Notes: generated by a model from the sequence alone, not told the origin. A stretch of DNA of 64,000 nucleotides from Streptomyces sp. ITFR-16 (GCF_031844705.1 NZ_CP134609.1:1426001-1490000), one strand, 5' to 3'; shown: positions 42,490-52,828, counted from the stretch's first letter. A program made the numbers and translations.

Positions 42490-44097
42490 CTACCGGCGGT
42501 AGTTCTCCCGCAGTTCGACCTTCCGGACCTTCCCGCTGACCGTCATCGGGAAGGTGTCCAGGATCTGCAGCAGGCGCGGGATCTTGTAGTGCGCCAGCTG
42601 CCCCGCGCAGAACTCCCGCACCTCCTCCAGCGTCGGCGGGTGCGCCGGGTCCGCCGGGACGACGCAGGCCAGCACCTCCTCGCCGTACCGCTCGTCGGGC
42701 ACGCCCACGACCTGCACGTCCGCGATCCCGGTGTGACGGTAGAGGAACTCCTCGATCTCCCGGGGATAGACGTTCTCACCGCCCCGGATGATCATGTCCT
42801 TGATCCGGCCGACGATCTGGACGTAGCCGTCCTCGCGCATCACCGCGAGGTCGCCGGTGTGCATCCAGCGTCCCGCGTCGATCACCTCGGCGGTCCGCTC
42901 GGGCTGCTCCCAGTAGCCGAGCATCACGCTGTAGCCCCGGGTGCACAGCTCGCCGGAGACGCCGCGCTCCAGCGTCACGCCCGTCACCGGGTCGACGACC
43001 TTGACCTCGATGTGCGGCATCACCCGGCCGACGGTGCCGGTGCGCCGCTCCAGGTCGTCGTCGCGGCGGGTCTGGGTGGAGACCGGCGAGGTCTCCGTCA
43101 TGCCGTAGCAGATGGACACCTCGTCCATGTGCATCTCCGCGACGACCCGCTTCATCACCTCGACCGGGCAGGGAGATCCGGCCATGATCCCGGTCCGCAG
43201 CGAGGACAGGTCGTACGAGGCGAAGTCGGGGAGGTTGAGCTCGGCGATGAACATCGTGGGCACCCCGTACAGCGAGGTGCAGCGCTCGCGCTGGACGGCG
43301 TCGAGCACGGCGGCCGGTTCGAAGGCGGGCGCCGGGATCACGATGCAGGCGCCGTGCGAGGTGATGCCGAGGTTGCCCATCACCATGCCGAAGCAGTGGT
43401 AGAAGGGGACCGGCAGACAGACCCGGTCGCGCTCGGTGTAGGCGACCAGCTCCCCCACGAAGTAGCCGTTGTTGAGGATGTTGTGGTGGGAGAGGGTGGC
43501 TCCCTTGGGGAAGCCGGTGGTGCCGGAGGTGTACTGGATGTTGATGGGGTCGTCGCAGGACAGCTCCGCCTCCCGCGCGGCGAGCTGATCCACCGTCACC
43601 GAATCGGCCACCGCGATCAGTTCGTCCCAGGAGCGGTCACCGATGTAGTGCACGGCCCGCAGCTCGGGGCAGTTGGCCCGGACCTCGTCGACCAGGGCCC
43701 GGTAGTCGCTGGTGCGGTGGGCGAGCGAGGCGACCAGCAGGGAGATCCCCGCCTGGTTCAGCACGTACTCCAGCTCGTGCGCCCGGTAGGCGGGGTTGAT
43801 GTTGACCATGACGGCGCCGATGCGCGCCGTCGCGTACTGGACGAGTACCCACTCCGGGCAGTTGACCGCCCAGATCCCGACCCGGTCCCCCTTGGCCACG
43901 CCCGACGCCATCAGCGCCCGTGCCAGTTCCCCGACGGCCGCGCCGAGTTCGGCGTACGTCCAGCGCCGCCCCGACGGTACGTCGACGAGCGCCTCGCGGT
44001 CCGGGAAGGACCCGACCGCCCGGTCCAGGTTGCGGCCGATGGTGTCGCCCAGCAGCGCGGTGGTGCCGGTGCCATGGGCGTAGGACAGCTCGGTCAC
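42490..44097 (-). CDS. fatty-acyl-CoA synthetase (AMP-binding)
   Basis: A 535-residue acyl-activating enzyme of the ANL family. P-loop [27 protein letters not shown] (A5), [35 protein letters not shown] (A7-A8) and [13 protein letters not shown] with the catalytic Lys are intact. The text is closest to medium/long-chain acyl-CoA synthetases. GTG 44097 overlaps the upstream gene (GTGA). Likely feeds beta-oxidation. Confidence 0.88.
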   Translation of the reverse strand: MTELSYAHGTGTTALLGDTIGRNLDRAVGSFPDREALVDVPSGRRWTYAELGAAVGELARALMASGVAKGDRVGIWAVNCPEWVLVQYATARIGAVMVNINPAYRAHELEYVLNQAGISLLVASLAHRTSDYRALVDEVRANCPELRAVHYIGDRSWDELIAVADSVTVDQLAAREAELSCDDPINIQYTSGTTGFPKGATLSHHNILNNGYFVGELVAYTERDRVCLPVPFYHCFGMVMGNLGITSHGACIVIPAPAFEPAAVLDAVQRERCTSLYGVPTMFIAELNLPDFASYDLSSLRTGIMAGSPCPVEVMKRVVAEMHMDEVSICYGMTETSPVSTQTRRDDDLERRTGTVGRVMPHIEVKVVDPVTGVTLERGVSGELCTRGYSVMLGYWEQPERTAEVIDAGRWMHTGDLAVMREDGYVQIVGRIKDMIIRGGENVYPREIEEFLYRHTGIADVQVVGVPDERYGEEVLACVVPADPAHPPTLEEVREFCAGQLAHYKIPRLLQILDTFPMTVSGKVRKVELRENYRR

Positions 44098-45770
44098 GTC
44101 AGGTCCCCTTCGGCGTACTCGGTGCCCGTGCCCCGGGCGGTGGCCTCGCGCAGCTCGATCCGGCGGATCTTGCCGGAGACGGTCTTGGGCAGCTCGGCGA
44201 ACTCCAGCCGGCGGATCCGCTTGTACGGAGCCAGGACGGCGCGGGAGTGGGCGAACAGCACCTTCGCGGTGTCCGGTCCGGGCTCCCAGCCCTCGGCGAG
44301 CACGATGTACGCCTTCGGCACGGCGAGGCGCACCGGGTCGGGCGCGGGGACGACCGCGGCCTCGGCGACGGCCTCGTGCTCCAGCAGGGCGCTCTCCAGC
44401 TCGAACGGGGAGATCTTGTAGTCGGACGCCTTGAACACGTCGTCGGCGCGGCCGATGTAGGTGATGTAGCCGTCCTCGTCGCGGGCGCCGATGTCGCCGG
44501 TGCGGTAGTAGCCGCCGGCCATGGCCTCGGCGGTGCGGTCGGGGTCGCCGTGGTAGCCGGTCATCAGGCCGACCGGGTGGGCCGACAGGTCGAGGGAGAT
44601 CTCGCCCTCCACCGCGCCGGGCTCGCCGCTCACCGGGTCGAGCAGGACCACCTTGAAGCCCGGACTGGGGCGGCCCATCGAACCGGCCTTCAGCACCTGG
44701 CCGGGGGTGTTGGCGACCTGGACGGCGGTCTCCGTCTGGCCGAAGCCGTCGCGGATGGTGACGCCCCAGGCCCGCCGCACGGTCTCGATGACCTCGGGGT
44801 TGAGGGGTTCGCCCGCGGCGACGACCTCGCGCGGCGGGTTCGTCAGCTGGGACAGATCGGCCTGGATGAGCATGCGCCACACGGTGGGCGGGGCGCAGAA
44901 GCTGGTGATGCCCGAGCGGTCCATCTCGGCCATCAGCCGCCCCGCGTCGAAGCGGGTGTAGTTGAAGATGAAGACGGTGGCCTCGGCGCTCCACGGAGCG
45001 AAGAGGTTGGACCAGGCGTGCTTGGCCCAGCCGGGCGAGGAGATGTTGAGGTGGACGTCGCCGGGCTTGAGGCCGATCCAGTACATCGTCGACAAGTGGC
45101 CCACGGGGTACGACACATGGGTGTGCTCGACGAGCTTGGGGCTGGCGGTCGTGCCCGAGGTGAAGTAGAGCATCAGCGGCTCGTCGGCGTCGGTCTCCCG
45201 GTCCGCCGTGAAGGTGTCCGGCCGCTCGTCGGCACCGGCATAGTCGAGCCAGCCCTCGGTGGGCGCGCCGACGGAGATCCGGGTGTAGCGGCCGGGCACC
45301 TCGTCGAACTTGGCGGTGTCGGCGTCCCGGACCAGGACGTGCCGGACCCGGCCGCGCTCGACCCGGTCGCGCAGGTCGGCGGGGCCGAGCAGCGGGGTCG
45401 CGGGGATGACGACGGCGCGCAGCTTCATCGCGGCGAGCGCGGTCTCCCACAGCTCCACCTGGTTGCCGAGCATCACGAGGATGCGGTCGCCCTCGCGGAC
45501 GCCCTGGGCGCGCAGCCAGTTCGCGGCCCGGTTGGAGCGGGCGGACATCTGTGCGAAGGACATCTCGGTGCGGCCGCCGTCCTCCTCCACGATGTGCAGG
45601 GCGGTGCGGTCGTTGTTCTCCGCGATGACGTCGAACCAGTCGAGGGCCCAGTTGAAGTGGTCGCTGCGGGGCCAGCGGAAACCCTCGTAGGCCGCGGTGT
45701 AGTCATCGCGGTGCCGCAGCAGAAAGTCCCGGGCGGCCCGGAACGTCTCCGTCGCACTGGTTGCCGACAT
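44094..45770 (-). CDS. acyl-CoA synthetase (AMP-binding, ACSM-like)
   Basis: A 558-residue ANL enzyme with [17 protein letters not shown] (P-loop), [44 protein letters not shown] and [14 protein letters not shown]. It resembles ACSM/acetyl- or medium-chain acyl-CoA synthetases. ATG 45770 follows AAGGAGG. Translationally coupled to the second synthetase and divergent from a GAF-LuxR regulator that probably controls the pair. Confidence 0.88.
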   Translation of the reverse strand: MSATSATETFRAARDFLLRHRDDYTAAYEGFRWPRSDHFNWALDWFDVIAENNDRTALHIVEEDGGRTEMSFAQMSARSNRAANWLRAQGVREGDRILVMLGNQVELWETALAAMKLRAVVIPATPLLGPADLRDRVERGRVRHVLVRDADTAKFDEVPGRYTRISVGAPTEGWLDYAGADERPDTFTADRETDADEPLMLYFTSGTTASPKLVEHTHVSYPVGHLSTMYWIGLKPGDVHLNISSPGWAKHAWSNLFAPWSAEATVFIFNYTRFDAGRLMAEMDRSGITSFCAPPTVWRMLIQADLSQLTNPPREVVAAGEPLNPEVIETVRRAWGVTIRDGFGQTETAVQVANTPGQVLKAGSMGRPSPGFKVVLLDPVSGEPGAVEGEISLDLSAHPVGLMTGYHGDPDRTAEAMAGGYYRTGDIGARDEDGYITYIGRADDVFKASDYKISPFELESALLEHEAVAEAAVVPAPDPVRLAVPKAYIVLAEGWEPGPDTAKVLFAHSRAVLAPYKRIRRLEFAELPKTVSGKIRRIELREATARGTGTEYAEGDLT

Positions 45771-45911
45771 GTGCCCTCCTTGTTGCGGACCGAATCATTG
45801 CGGACCCGACCGGTCTCTTAACATGATGTAAACAGTGACCCAGGTCTCACCACCCCCGAACGGGGGTGGAGCGGGGTGTCGCAGCCCCGGTCCGGGCAGA
45901 GAGGCGTCAGC

Positions 45912-46754
45912 GTGCCGGAATCCGTCGATGCGTTCGAGATGCAAGCGGCGCTGATGAGGCTGCGCCGGACGAGCGGGCTGCCCGTCGCGTTCGGCGGGCT
46001 GCTCTCGGACACCCGCCACGCCCGGATCGCCGAGCTGACCGGGGCGCAGACCTCGGCCTTGCGCGGGCTGGTGATCTCGGCCGGCAGCGGCCTGGGCGGC
46101 AAGTCGATCGCGCTGTCCCGGCCGTGCGCGGTGACGGACTACCACTCCTCGCGCCACATCAGCCACGAGTACGACACGGCGGTGGCCGCGGAGGGCCTGC
46201 GCTCGGTGGTCGCCGTCCCCGTCGTCGTCCGGCGCAAGGTGCGCGGTGTGCTCTACGGGGCGCTGCGCGAGCCCCTCACGCTCGGGGACCGCACGTTCGA
46301 CGCGGCGGTGGCGGCGGCCCGTGACGTGGAGCAGGCGCTGGCCGTACGGGACGAGGTGCAGCAGCTGATGGCGGTGACGCGGGAGGAGGACACCGACCCC
46401 GGGGCGGCCCCCGGGGCCTGGGAGGACGTCCGGGAGGCGCACCGCGAGCTGCGGGCCCTGATGCCGAAGGTCGTGGACCCGGCGCTGCGCGACGAGCTGC
46501 TCGCGGTGTGCGGGCGGCTGGCCTCGGCGGCGGGCGTCCCGGGGCAGAAGTCGCGGGAGGTGCAGCTGGCGCCGCGCGAGGTGGACGTGCTGGCCTGTGT
46601 GGCGGCGGGCGCGACCAACGCGGTGGCGGCGGACCGGCTGGGGCTGCGCCCGGAGACGGTGAAGGGCTATCTGCGCGCCGCGATGCGCAAGCTCGGCGCG
46701 CACACCCGGCTGGAGGCGGTCGTCGCGGCCCGCCGGGCGGGGCTGCTGCCATAG
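45912..46754 (+). CDS. GAF-LuxR type transcriptional regulator
   Basis: A 280-residue regulator. The N-terminal 150 residues resemble a GAF domain (PVAFGGLL, GRPxAVTDYHSS, VVAVPVVVRRKVRGVLYG); the C-terminal LuxR HTH reads LAPREVDVLACVAAGATNAVAADRLGLRPETVKGYLRAAMRKLGAHTR. GTG 45912 has GAGAGGCG upstream; a GTG at 45876 is possible. The spacer to the acyl-CoA synthetases holds an AT-rich near-palindrome TTAACATGATGTAA (about 45818-45831), a possible operator. Confidence 0.85.
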   Translation: MPESVDAFEMQAALMRLRRTSGLPVAFGGLLSDTRHARIAELTGAQTSALRGLVISAGSGLGGKSIALSRPCAVTDYHSSRHISHEYDTAVAAEGLRSVVAVPVVVRRKVRGVLYGALREPLTLGDRTFDAAVAAARDVEQALAVRDEVQQLMAVTREEDTDPGAAPGAWEDVREAHRELRALMPKVVDPALRDELLAVCGRLASAAGVPGQKSREVQLAPREVDVLACVAAGATNAVAADRLGLRPETVKGYLRAAMRKLGAHTRLEAVVAARRAGLLP

Positions 46755-46767
46755 GGCCCGGCCGCCG

Positions 46768-46827
46768 CCTGTCGGTGGGCCGGGCGGTCGGCGGGTCGGT
46801 CGGCGGGCCGGTCGGCGGGCCGACAGG
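46768..46827. repeat. tandem 12-bp repeats within an inverted repeat
   Basis: Three copies of CGGTCGGCGGGY (46785-46796, 46797-46808, 46809-46820) lie between CCTGTCGG (46768-46775) and CCGACAGG (46820-46827). It sits between convergent genes and probably works as a terminator. Confidence 0.5.
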
Positions 46828-47982
46828 TCAGTCGCCGAAGTCGATGAACGAGGCGAACCGGATGTCGTAGCCGTTCCTGTCGGTGGTGGCCTTCGTCATC
46901 ACCGAGAGCAGGGCGACGGCCTCCTCCGTGACCGCGTCCCGCTCGGCGGGCGTGAGCCGGCGCAGCCCCTGCACGGTGAGGATCGTGGGGGCGCCGCGCC
47001 TGCCCTCCTCCAGCCGCCAGAGCGCCGCGAGGAATCCGTCCGCCAGCACGGTCCCGTACGCCTGGTTGCCCACCCCGTTGCGGCCCTTGAAGCGCGGCGG
47101 GATGACGCGGGTGCGGTCCGCGTGGGCGAGCAGGACGTTGTCGAACTCCGGCAGGAAACGCGGCGGGGCGGGGGTGTCCTCCTCGGGGCGCGGGGCGTCG
47201 GGCAGATCGAACAGCTCGACGCCGTGCTCGTCACGGAAGGTGACGAGCCGGGGCCGCAGCCGGTCGAAGACCTCCCGCAGCCGGGTCAGCCCGGCCCACG
47301 CCTGCATGTCCTTGACCGAGGCCGGGCCGAAGGCCGCGAGGTAGCGCAGCACGGTGGCGTCCGGCGCGGGCGCCGGTTCGGTGCGGCGGCCGAGCCAGTG
47401 CTCGGCGGTGGTCAGCCTGACCGCGCCGCTGCGGCCCCACACCCCGCGCGGGGTGACCTGGACCAGCGGCAGCAGACAGCGCGCGGCCGTGCTCAGGGCG
47501 GGCGGGTCCGCGTCGGGCCACTCGGTGAGCAGCCGCTCCCGGATCTCCTTCGGGGTGCGGGGTTCCTCCTGGACGAACTCCCTGCTCAGGTCGCGGAGCC
47601 GGTCCAGGTCCACGCCCACCAGGCGTTTGCGGAAGAGCCGCAGTTCCCGGTCGCGGGCCTCCTGCACGAGCGGACGCAGGGCCAGCGCGTCGTCGGCGGT
47701 GTGGGTGTGGATGGTGGAACGCAGGGTGACGACGCGGACGACCTCGCGCGACTCCATCAGGTCGGCGAGCGCGGCCGGGTCGAACCCCTCCAGCCTGGCG
47801 AGGAGCTGGTAGTACGGCGGGCTGGTGTTCTGCGCCTGGAGGCCGACGAGGTGGGCGACGGCCTCCTTGGGGGTCATCGCGGAGCGGCGGAGCAGGAGTT
47901 GGCGCTCCAGGGTCGCCCGCCCCAGGGCCCTCGGCGAGAGGACGGGGGCTGCGCCGGCGGAGGTCTTCTTCTTCACGGCCAT
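46828..47982 (-). CDS. winged-helix HTH_42 protein, AlkZ-like DNA glycosylase candidate
   Basis: A 384-residue protein of the HTH_42 (AlkZ/AlkX, formerly YcaQ) family: LGRATLERQLLLRRS, then the active-site type motif Q49-A-Q51 in VGLQAQNTSPPYYQLL, TLRSTIHTHTADD and LPEFDNVLLAHADRTRVIP. A QxQ motif is typical of the AlkZ branch, some members of which unhook DNA crosslinks. ATG 47982 follows the best start of the conserved region. Enzyme activity is inferred, not shown. Confidence 0.75.
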   Translation of the reverse strand: MAVKKKTSAGAAPVLSPRALGRATLERQLLLRRSAMTPKEAVAHLVGLQAQNTSPPYYQLLARLEGFDPAALADLMESREVVRVVTLRSTIHTHTADDALALRPLVQEARDRELRLFRKRLVGVDLDRLRDLSREFVQEEPRTPKEIRERLLTEWPDADPPALSTAARCLLPLVQVTPRGVWGRSGAVRLTTAEHWLGRRTEPAPAPDATVLRYLAAFGPASVKDMQAWAGLTRLREVFDRLRPRLVTFRDEHGVELFDLPDAPRPEEDTPAPPRFLPEFDNVLLAHADRTRVIPPRFKGRNGVGNQAYGTVLADGFLAALWRLEEGRRGAPTILTVQGLRRLTPAERDAVTEEAVALLSVMTKATTDRNGYDIRFASFIDFGD

Positions 47983-48129
47983 GGACGGCACGCTACGCGC
48001 CCATCCGGTCAGGTTCCGTCCTGATGCGGGCGGCATGGTGGGGGCGGCATGGTGGGCGGTGCGGCGGAGCGCCATGCCGCAGGGCGGCGGGACCCGGGAT
48101 CGGGCGCGGGCCGCCCGCATCATGGACCG

Positions 48130-49011
48130 GTGATCAGCGTCCTGTTCGCCGTCCTGACCGCGCTCAGCAACGGCTCCGCCTCCGTCTTCCAGCGCCGTGC
48201 CGCGCTCAACGTGCCCGACTCCGAGGCGATGCGGGTGTCGCTGATCGGCCATCTGCTGCGCCAGAAGGTGTGGCTCGCGGGCATCGCCCTGGTGATCGTC
48301 GCCGCCGTCTGCCAGGCCGTGGCGCTGGCGACGGGCCCGATCGCGGTGGTCCAGCCGATCTTCGTGATCGAGCTGCCGGCGACGCTGCTGATGGCGGGGT
48401 TCGTGATGCGCGTACGGCTGCCCCGGGCGGTCTGGTACGGGGTGGCCGCCGTGACGGTGGGGCTGGCGCTCGGCATGGCCTCGGCCGCGCCGGGCGGCGG
48501 CAGCGAGATGGTGCGGGGGGCCGCGTGGATCCCGGCGCTGATCCTGACGGGCCTGTTCGAGGCGGCGCTGATCGCCGGGGCCATGGCCACCCGGGGCAAC
48601 CCCCGGGCCGCCCTGCTCGGCCTGGCCGCCGCCTGCGGGTACGCGCTGACCGCCGCCCTGATGAAGGACGCCGTGGCGCGGCTCGGCGACGGGGACGGAG
48701 TGGCGGCGCTCTTCACGTCCTGGCAGCTGTACGCCACCGCGGCGGCCGGCGTCGGGGCGCTGTTCCTGCTCCAGAACGCCCTTCAGGCGGGCACGCTGGT
48801 CGCCGTGCAGCCGTGTCTGACGCTGGGCGACGCCCTGATCAGCGTGCTGTACGGGGTGACCCTGTTCGGCGAGGAACTGCGCACCGGCTGGTGGGTGCTG
48901 CCCGAGCTGCTGGCCCTGGGCCTGATCGCCGCGGGCTGTGCGGAACTTGCGCGGTCCCCGCTGGCCTCCGGGAACGCCGCGGCCCCGGCCCGTACGCGCC
49001 GGGTGGACTGA
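48130..49011 (+). CDS. DMT/EamA-family membrane transporter
   Basis: A 293-residue integral membrane protein with about nine to ten hydrophobic segments and the internal pseudo-repeat of drug/metabolite transporters (VVQPIFVIELPATLL and VAVQPCLTLGDALISV). Starts at GTG 48130; no strong ribosome-binding site is seen. The substrate is unknown. It is divergent from the AlkZ-like gene. Confidence 0.8.
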   Translation: MISVLFAVLTALSNGSASVFQRRAALNVPDSEAMRVSLIGHLLRQKVWLAGIALVIVAAVCQAVALATGPIAVVQPIFVIELPATLLMAGFVMRVRLPRAVWYGVAAVTVGLALGMASAAPGGGSEMVRGAAWIPALILTGLFEAALIAGAMATRGNPRAALLGLAAACGYALTAALMKDAVARLGDGDGVAALFTSWQLYATAAAGVGALFLLQNALQAGTLVAVQPCLTLGDALISVLYGVTLFGEELRTGWWVLPELLALGLIAAGCAELARSPLASGNAAAPARTRRVD

Positions 49012-49074
49012 GCCACCTCGCGTGCGGGCCGGGGCCGGTCGTTCCAGGAACACGCCCCGGCGGCGGTGGGCCGG

Positions 49075-49125
49075 CTACTTGCTCACGGCTGCAACTTGCT
49101 CACAGCCGCTACTTGCTCACGGCGA
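49075..49125. repeat. three 17-bp tandem repeats at the end of terD
   Basis: CTACTTGCTCACGGCTG (49075-49091), CAACTTGCTCACAGCCG (49092-49108) and CTACTTGCTCACGGCGA (49109-49125). The last copy begins exactly at the terD stop and encodes its final Val-Ser-Lys. Confidence 0.7.
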
Positions 49126-49693
49126 AACGCATCAGGGCCTGCTCGGCGCCCTGCTTGATCTTCCCCGTCTCGTTGATCACCTGAAGCTTCCAGGCGCCGC
49201 CGACCCGCATCGCCTTGGCCACGGCGCAGCCGTTGTCGTTGCTGAGCAGGCTCGGCCAGATGTCGGCGACCTGCTGGCTGCTGCCGCCGGTCGCGTCGTA
49301 CACCTTGAAGCTGATGTTGCGCGCGTTCTGGAAGGAGCTGCCCTTCTTGTACGCGGCGGCGATGAAGACGATGGACGTGATGTTCGGCGGGACGCGCGCG
49401 AAGTCGACGGTCACCGTCTCGTCGTCGCCGTCGCCCTTGCCGGTCTGGTTGTCACCGCTGTGCACCAGCGAGCCGTTGCCCAGCGGGTCCAGGGAGTCCA
49501 GGCCGGCCAGCCGGACCGGGTCCGCGCCCTGCATCGCGATGGCGATGAGGTCGAGGTCCGTGCCCTTCTTCTGGCGCAGCTTCCCCATCAGCCCGCCACT
49601 GCTGCCGACCGTGGGGTCCCAGGAGACACCGATGGACAGGTGGGTCACCCCGTCGAGGTCCGCCGGGCCGTCTTCCTTGTTCAACGTGATCAT
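49109..49693 (-). CDS. TerD-family stress protein
   Basis: A 194-residue calcium-binding TerD protein: THLSIGVSWDP, GTDLDLIAIAM (acidic Ca site), HSGDNQTGKGDGDDETVTVDF and INNAxNISFKV-like text, W at the C-terminal beta strand. Family members are linked to tellurite and phage resistance and stress. ATG 49693; ribosome-binding site GAGGATC. The 17-bp repeats cover its 3-prime end. Confidence 0.9.
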   Translation of the reverse strand: MITLNKEDGPADLDGVTHLSIGVSWDPTVGSSGGLMGKLRQKKGTDLDLIAIAMQGADPVRLAGLDSLDPLGNGSLVHSGDNQTGKGDGDDETVTVDFARVPPNITSIVFIAAAYKKGSSFQNARNISFKVYDATGGSSQQVADIWPSLLSNDNGCAVAKAMRVGGAWKLQVINETGKIKQGAEQALMRFAVSK

Positions 49694-49794
49694 TCGTGAT
49701 CCTCTTCGTGGCGAGATTCCTACAGGTTGAGTGTGCCTGGTGTCCTGCGGAGACAGCCCACCAGGGGCAAAATTTCGACCAAGTGTTGGACGCC

Positions 49795-51054
49795 TCAGGC
49801 CGGATTGTCCTGCGTCGGCAGGATGTCTCCGGGCATGTCCTCGTGATAGGGACCGGCGAGATCCACCACTCCACGGGCGCACAGGCGCTCGATGTCCGCC
49901 CGGCTGCGCCCCAGGCCGGCGAGGATGCGCCCGGTGTCCCGGCCCGCCTCCGGCACCGGGTCCATGCGCGGGCCGACCCCGCCGAGGTCCACCGGGGGCA
50001 GGAGCGCCCGGACGGGCCCGGGGGCGCCCGGCACCTCGATGTCCCGCCAGCGGTCGCGCTCGGTCAGGGCGGGGTGGCCGAGAAACTCCTCGACGGAGTT
50101 CACGCCCGCGTTGGCGATGCCCGCCGCGTCCAGCAGCTCCCCCGCCTCCTCGCTGCCGAGCCGGGCGAACCGGGCGGCGACGACCGCGTTCAGCTCCGCG
50201 CGGTGCGCGACCCGGTCCGTGCCGGTGGCGAACCGGGGGTCGTCCACGAGAGCGGGCAGCCCGAGGACCTCGGCGCACAGGGCGGCCCACTCGCGCTCGT
50301 TCTGGATGGACAGCATCACGTCCCTGCCGTCGGCGGCGGTGAACGGGCCGTAGGGGGCGATCGTGGCGTGCTGTGCGCCGATGCGGGGCGGCGGGGTGCC
50401 GCCGTAGCGCGTGTAGTAGGCGGGCTGGCTCATCCACTCGGCGAGCGCGTCGAAGAGGGAGACCTCGACGGTGGGGGCGCGGCCGGTGGTGGCCCGGGTG
50501 AACAGGGCGGACAGGATGCCGCTGTACGCGTACATCCCGCCGGCGATGTCGGCGACGGAGATCCCGGAGCGCGCGGGTTCCTCCGGGGAGCCCGTGATCG
50601 AGAGCAGTCCGGTCTGGCACTGGATCAGGAGGTCGTACGCCTTGCGGTCCGACCACGAGCCGCTCGTCCCGTAACCGCTGACCGTGCAGGTGATCAGCGA
50701 GGGGTACCGCTCCTGGAGCGCGGCGGCGCCCAGGCCCAGACGGCCGGCCGCGCCCGGCGCGAGGTTCTGCACGAACACATCGGCCCCGGCCAGGAGTTCT
50801 TCGAGGATCTCGCGGCCCTCGGGCGTCTTGAAGTCCAGGGTGAGGGACTCCTTGGAGCGGTTGAGCCAGACGAAATAGCTGGCCTGGCCGTGCACGGTGG
50901 TGTCGTAGCGGCGGGCGAAGTCACCACCGCCCGGGCGCTCGACCTTGATGACGCGGGCGCCGAGATCGGCCAGCTGACGGGTGGCGAAGGGCGCGGCGAC
51001 GGCCTGTTCCAGGCTGACGACGGTGATGCCGGCGAGCGGAAGCGGTTCGGTCAT
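49795..51054 (-). CDS. CaiB/BaiF-family (type III) CoA transferase
   Basis: A 419-residue enzyme that moves CoA between carboxylic acids. Signatures: GITVVSLEQAVAAPFATRQLADLGARVIKVERPGGGD at the N-terminus, WLNRSKESLTLDFKTPEG, and the Asp nucleophile in KAYDLLIQ. ATG 51054 follows GGAGGATG. The acyl substrate is unknown. Confidence 0.88.
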   Translation of the reverse strand: MTEPLPLAGITVVSLEQAVAAPFATRQLADLGARVIKVERPGGGDFARRYDTTVHGQASYFVWLNRSKESLTLDFKTPEGREILEELLAGADVFVQNLAPGAAGRLGLGAAALQERYPSLITCTVSGYGTSGSWSDRKAYDLLIQCQTGLLSITGSPEEPARSGISVADIAGGMYAYSGILSALFTRATTGRAPTVEVSLFDALAEWMSQPAYYTRYGGTPPPRIGAQHATIAPYGPFTAADGRDVMLSIQNEREWAALCAEVLGLPALVDDPRFATGTDRVAHRAELNAVVAARFARLGSEEAGELLDAAGIANAGVNSVEEFLGHPALTERDRWRDIEVPGAPGPVRALLPPVDLGGVGPRMDPVPEAGRDTGRILAGLGRSRADIERLCARGVVDLAGPYHEDMPGDILPTQDNPA

Positions 51055-51113
51055 GGGGACATCCTCCCGGGGTGTACCTCCCGGGAGGTGGGCAGGCGGC
51101 GGGCGGAGCCGCC

Positions 51114-51344
51114 TCAGGCGGCCGGTTCGGGCACCACCAGCGGGGTGCCGAGGCGCTGGTGCCCGCCGCTGGCGAGCATGCGGACCTCACCGCGTTCGCT
51201 GATCTCGGCGCGGACGATCCCGGTCTCGTCCTCGTAGACCGGGTATCCGCCGGCCCCGGACTGTGCCGTCCGCCGGACGATCACCGCGTCGTCCTCCACG
51301 GCGGACGTCTGAAACACCAGCTGATAGCGCTCCGGGTAATCCAT
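51114..51344 (-). CDS. small DUF6296-like protein
   Basis: A 76-residue all-beta protein (MDYPERYQLVFQTS then YPVYEDETGIVRAEISERGEV). It resembles the actinobacterial DUF6296 family of unknown role. ATG 51344 follows CTGGAG. It lies 59 bp before the CoA transferase, possibly the same transcript. Confidence 0.6.
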   Translation of the reverse strand: MDYPERYQLVFQTSAVEDDAVIVRRTAQSGAGGYPVYEDETGIVRAEISERGEVRMLASGGHQRLGTPLVVPEPAA

Positions 51345-51609
51345 GACGTTTTCTCCAGACGGCCTTTCCTGGCCGGCCGCCACGACGGGCTCCCGGCGGG
51401 GACCGTGCGGTCCGGCCTGCACCTTCCATGGTCGCGCACACCGGCCGTCCCCGCCCGCGCACCGCCGCACGCTGCGGGGCCGGGCCCCGGCTGCCTATCC
51501 TGAAGGGGTGGTACGGGAAGTCCGCAGGCATTCGGGCCCGTATGCCCCCTTGCCCCCGCGTCGTACGGCAGGCATGACCGGGATCCCCGACACCGTGGAG
51601 GGAATCGTC

Positions 51610-52068
51610 ATGGAAGATGCCGACCGGGGCGACGACGTCTATCAGCCCCAGCAGCCGGAGGCCTCCGACCCCGTGGAGCAGCTGGACACGGAGGACACCC
51701 TGGAGGCTCGGGAGCGCGGCCTGGCCGATGTCCTGGACGAGGGGTACTCACCGCCCGAGCGGCCGTGGGCCGTGGAGGACCGGGGCACCACCGCGTCCGA
51801 GCAGGTCAGCGGGGAGACGCTGGACGGGCGGCTGGCCCGGGAGCTGCCGGAGAGCGCCGACGCGCCCGGCGACGACGTGGGCGATGTGGCGGAGGGGGAC
51901 GGCGAGCCGTGGGACGCGGAGGTCGGGACCGCACGGGCCGGGCGGCTCACCCGCGAGCTGGACCTGAACGAACCGGACAGCATGGCCGGCGAGGACGTCG
52001 GGATCGACGGGGCCGCGGCGTCCGCCGAGGAGGCGGCCATGCACGTCATCGCGGACGGCACCTCCTAG
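51610..52068 (+). CDS. DUF5709 family protein
   Basis: A 152-residue, very acidic protein. Text such as DVLDEGYSPPERPWAVED and ETLDGRLARELPE, with the C-terminal AASAEEAAMHVI, is typical of Streptomyces DUF5709. Function unknown. ATG 51610 follows GTGGAGGG. Confidence 0.85.
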   Translation: MEDADRGDDVYQPQQPEASDPVEQLDTEDTLEARERGLADVLDEGYSPPERPWAVEDRGTTASEQVSGETLDGRLARELPESADAPGDDVGDVAEGDGEPWDAEVGTARAGRLTRELDLNEPDSMAGEDVGIDGAAASAEEAAMHVIADGTS

Positions 52069-52210
52069 GGCCTGTCCGGCCCCGGCGCGTGTCGTCGAAC
52101 GGCCCTTACCCCGGAGGTAATCGACGCCCTTTGGCCCGTCGGACATCGTGTTCCTCACGAGCACAGCGCCCCCGGCCCACCGGTCGGCGGCCCGATGAGA
52201 GGACCGCACG

Positions 52211-52573
52211 ATGACCGCCTACGACGACGCCGTCCAGCGCTACTTCGCCGCGTGGAACGCCGACCCCGAGGAGCTGGCCAAGGCCGTCGCGGCGGCGTTC
52301 ACCGAGGACGCCACCTACACCGACCCGCTCGCCGACGTCCGGGGCCACGAGGGTCTGGCGGCCGCGATCACCGGCGCGCGGACACAGTTCCCCGGCTTCG
52401 TGTTCCGGCCGGCCGGGGCGGTCGACGGGCACCACACCCTGGTCCGCTTCGGCTGGGAGCTGGTGGCGCCCGACGGCTCGGCGCCCGTCGCCGGCTCGGA
52501 CGTGATCGCTCTGGCCGACGACGGGCGGATCGGCTCGGTCAGCGGCTTCCTGGACCGGGTGCCCGCGGCCTGA
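52211..52573 (+). CDS. SnoaL-like (NTF2 fold) protein
   Basis: A 120-residue cone-shaped NTF2-like protein: YFAAWNADPEELAKAVAAAF, EDATYTDPLADVRGHEGL, and HTLVRFGWELV with conserved acidic pocket residues. Such proteins are isomerases, hydrolases or binding proteins; the role cannot be told. ATG 52211 after GAGAGGACC. Confidence 0.8.
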   Translation: MTAYDDAVQRYFAAWNADPEELAKAVAAAFTEDATYTDPLADVRGHEGLAAAITGARTQFPGFVFRPAGAVDGHHTLVRFGWELVAPDGSAPVAGSDVIALADDGRIGSVSGFLDRVPAA

Positions 52574-52764
52574 CTACACGCCCGGGTACGAACGGCGGCG
52601 CTCCCGCACAGGGGCCAGAGCGAGGCTGACGAGGGGGTGTTGCCCGGGTATTGCGGCGGCATGGCGGGCGTGCGGCGGCCGGATGAACGGCCGCCGGGCG
52701 CGCGGGCCCTGCGGCGGGCACCGGGCGGACGTCGGGGCGTTTTCTGGAATTAACCTCTGATGCC

Positions 52765-52794
52765 TTGTCATGGCCGGTTCTACGCGCATAGCTT
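52765..52794 (+). promoter_or_regulatory. exeM/nucH-like promoter
   Basis: TTGTCA (52765-52770) and TAGCTT (52789-52794), 18 bp apart, about 35 bp before the nuclease start. Confidence 0.5.
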
Positions 52795-52828
52795 GTGCTC
52801 CCTCACTACACTCTGAGGGGCAGTTTCC

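Noticed and set aside
49075..49125. Possible CRISPR-like array
   Set aside because: Repeats are directly adjacent with no spacers and no cas genes; it is a local tandem duplication. The same applies to 22520-22552 and 46785-46820.
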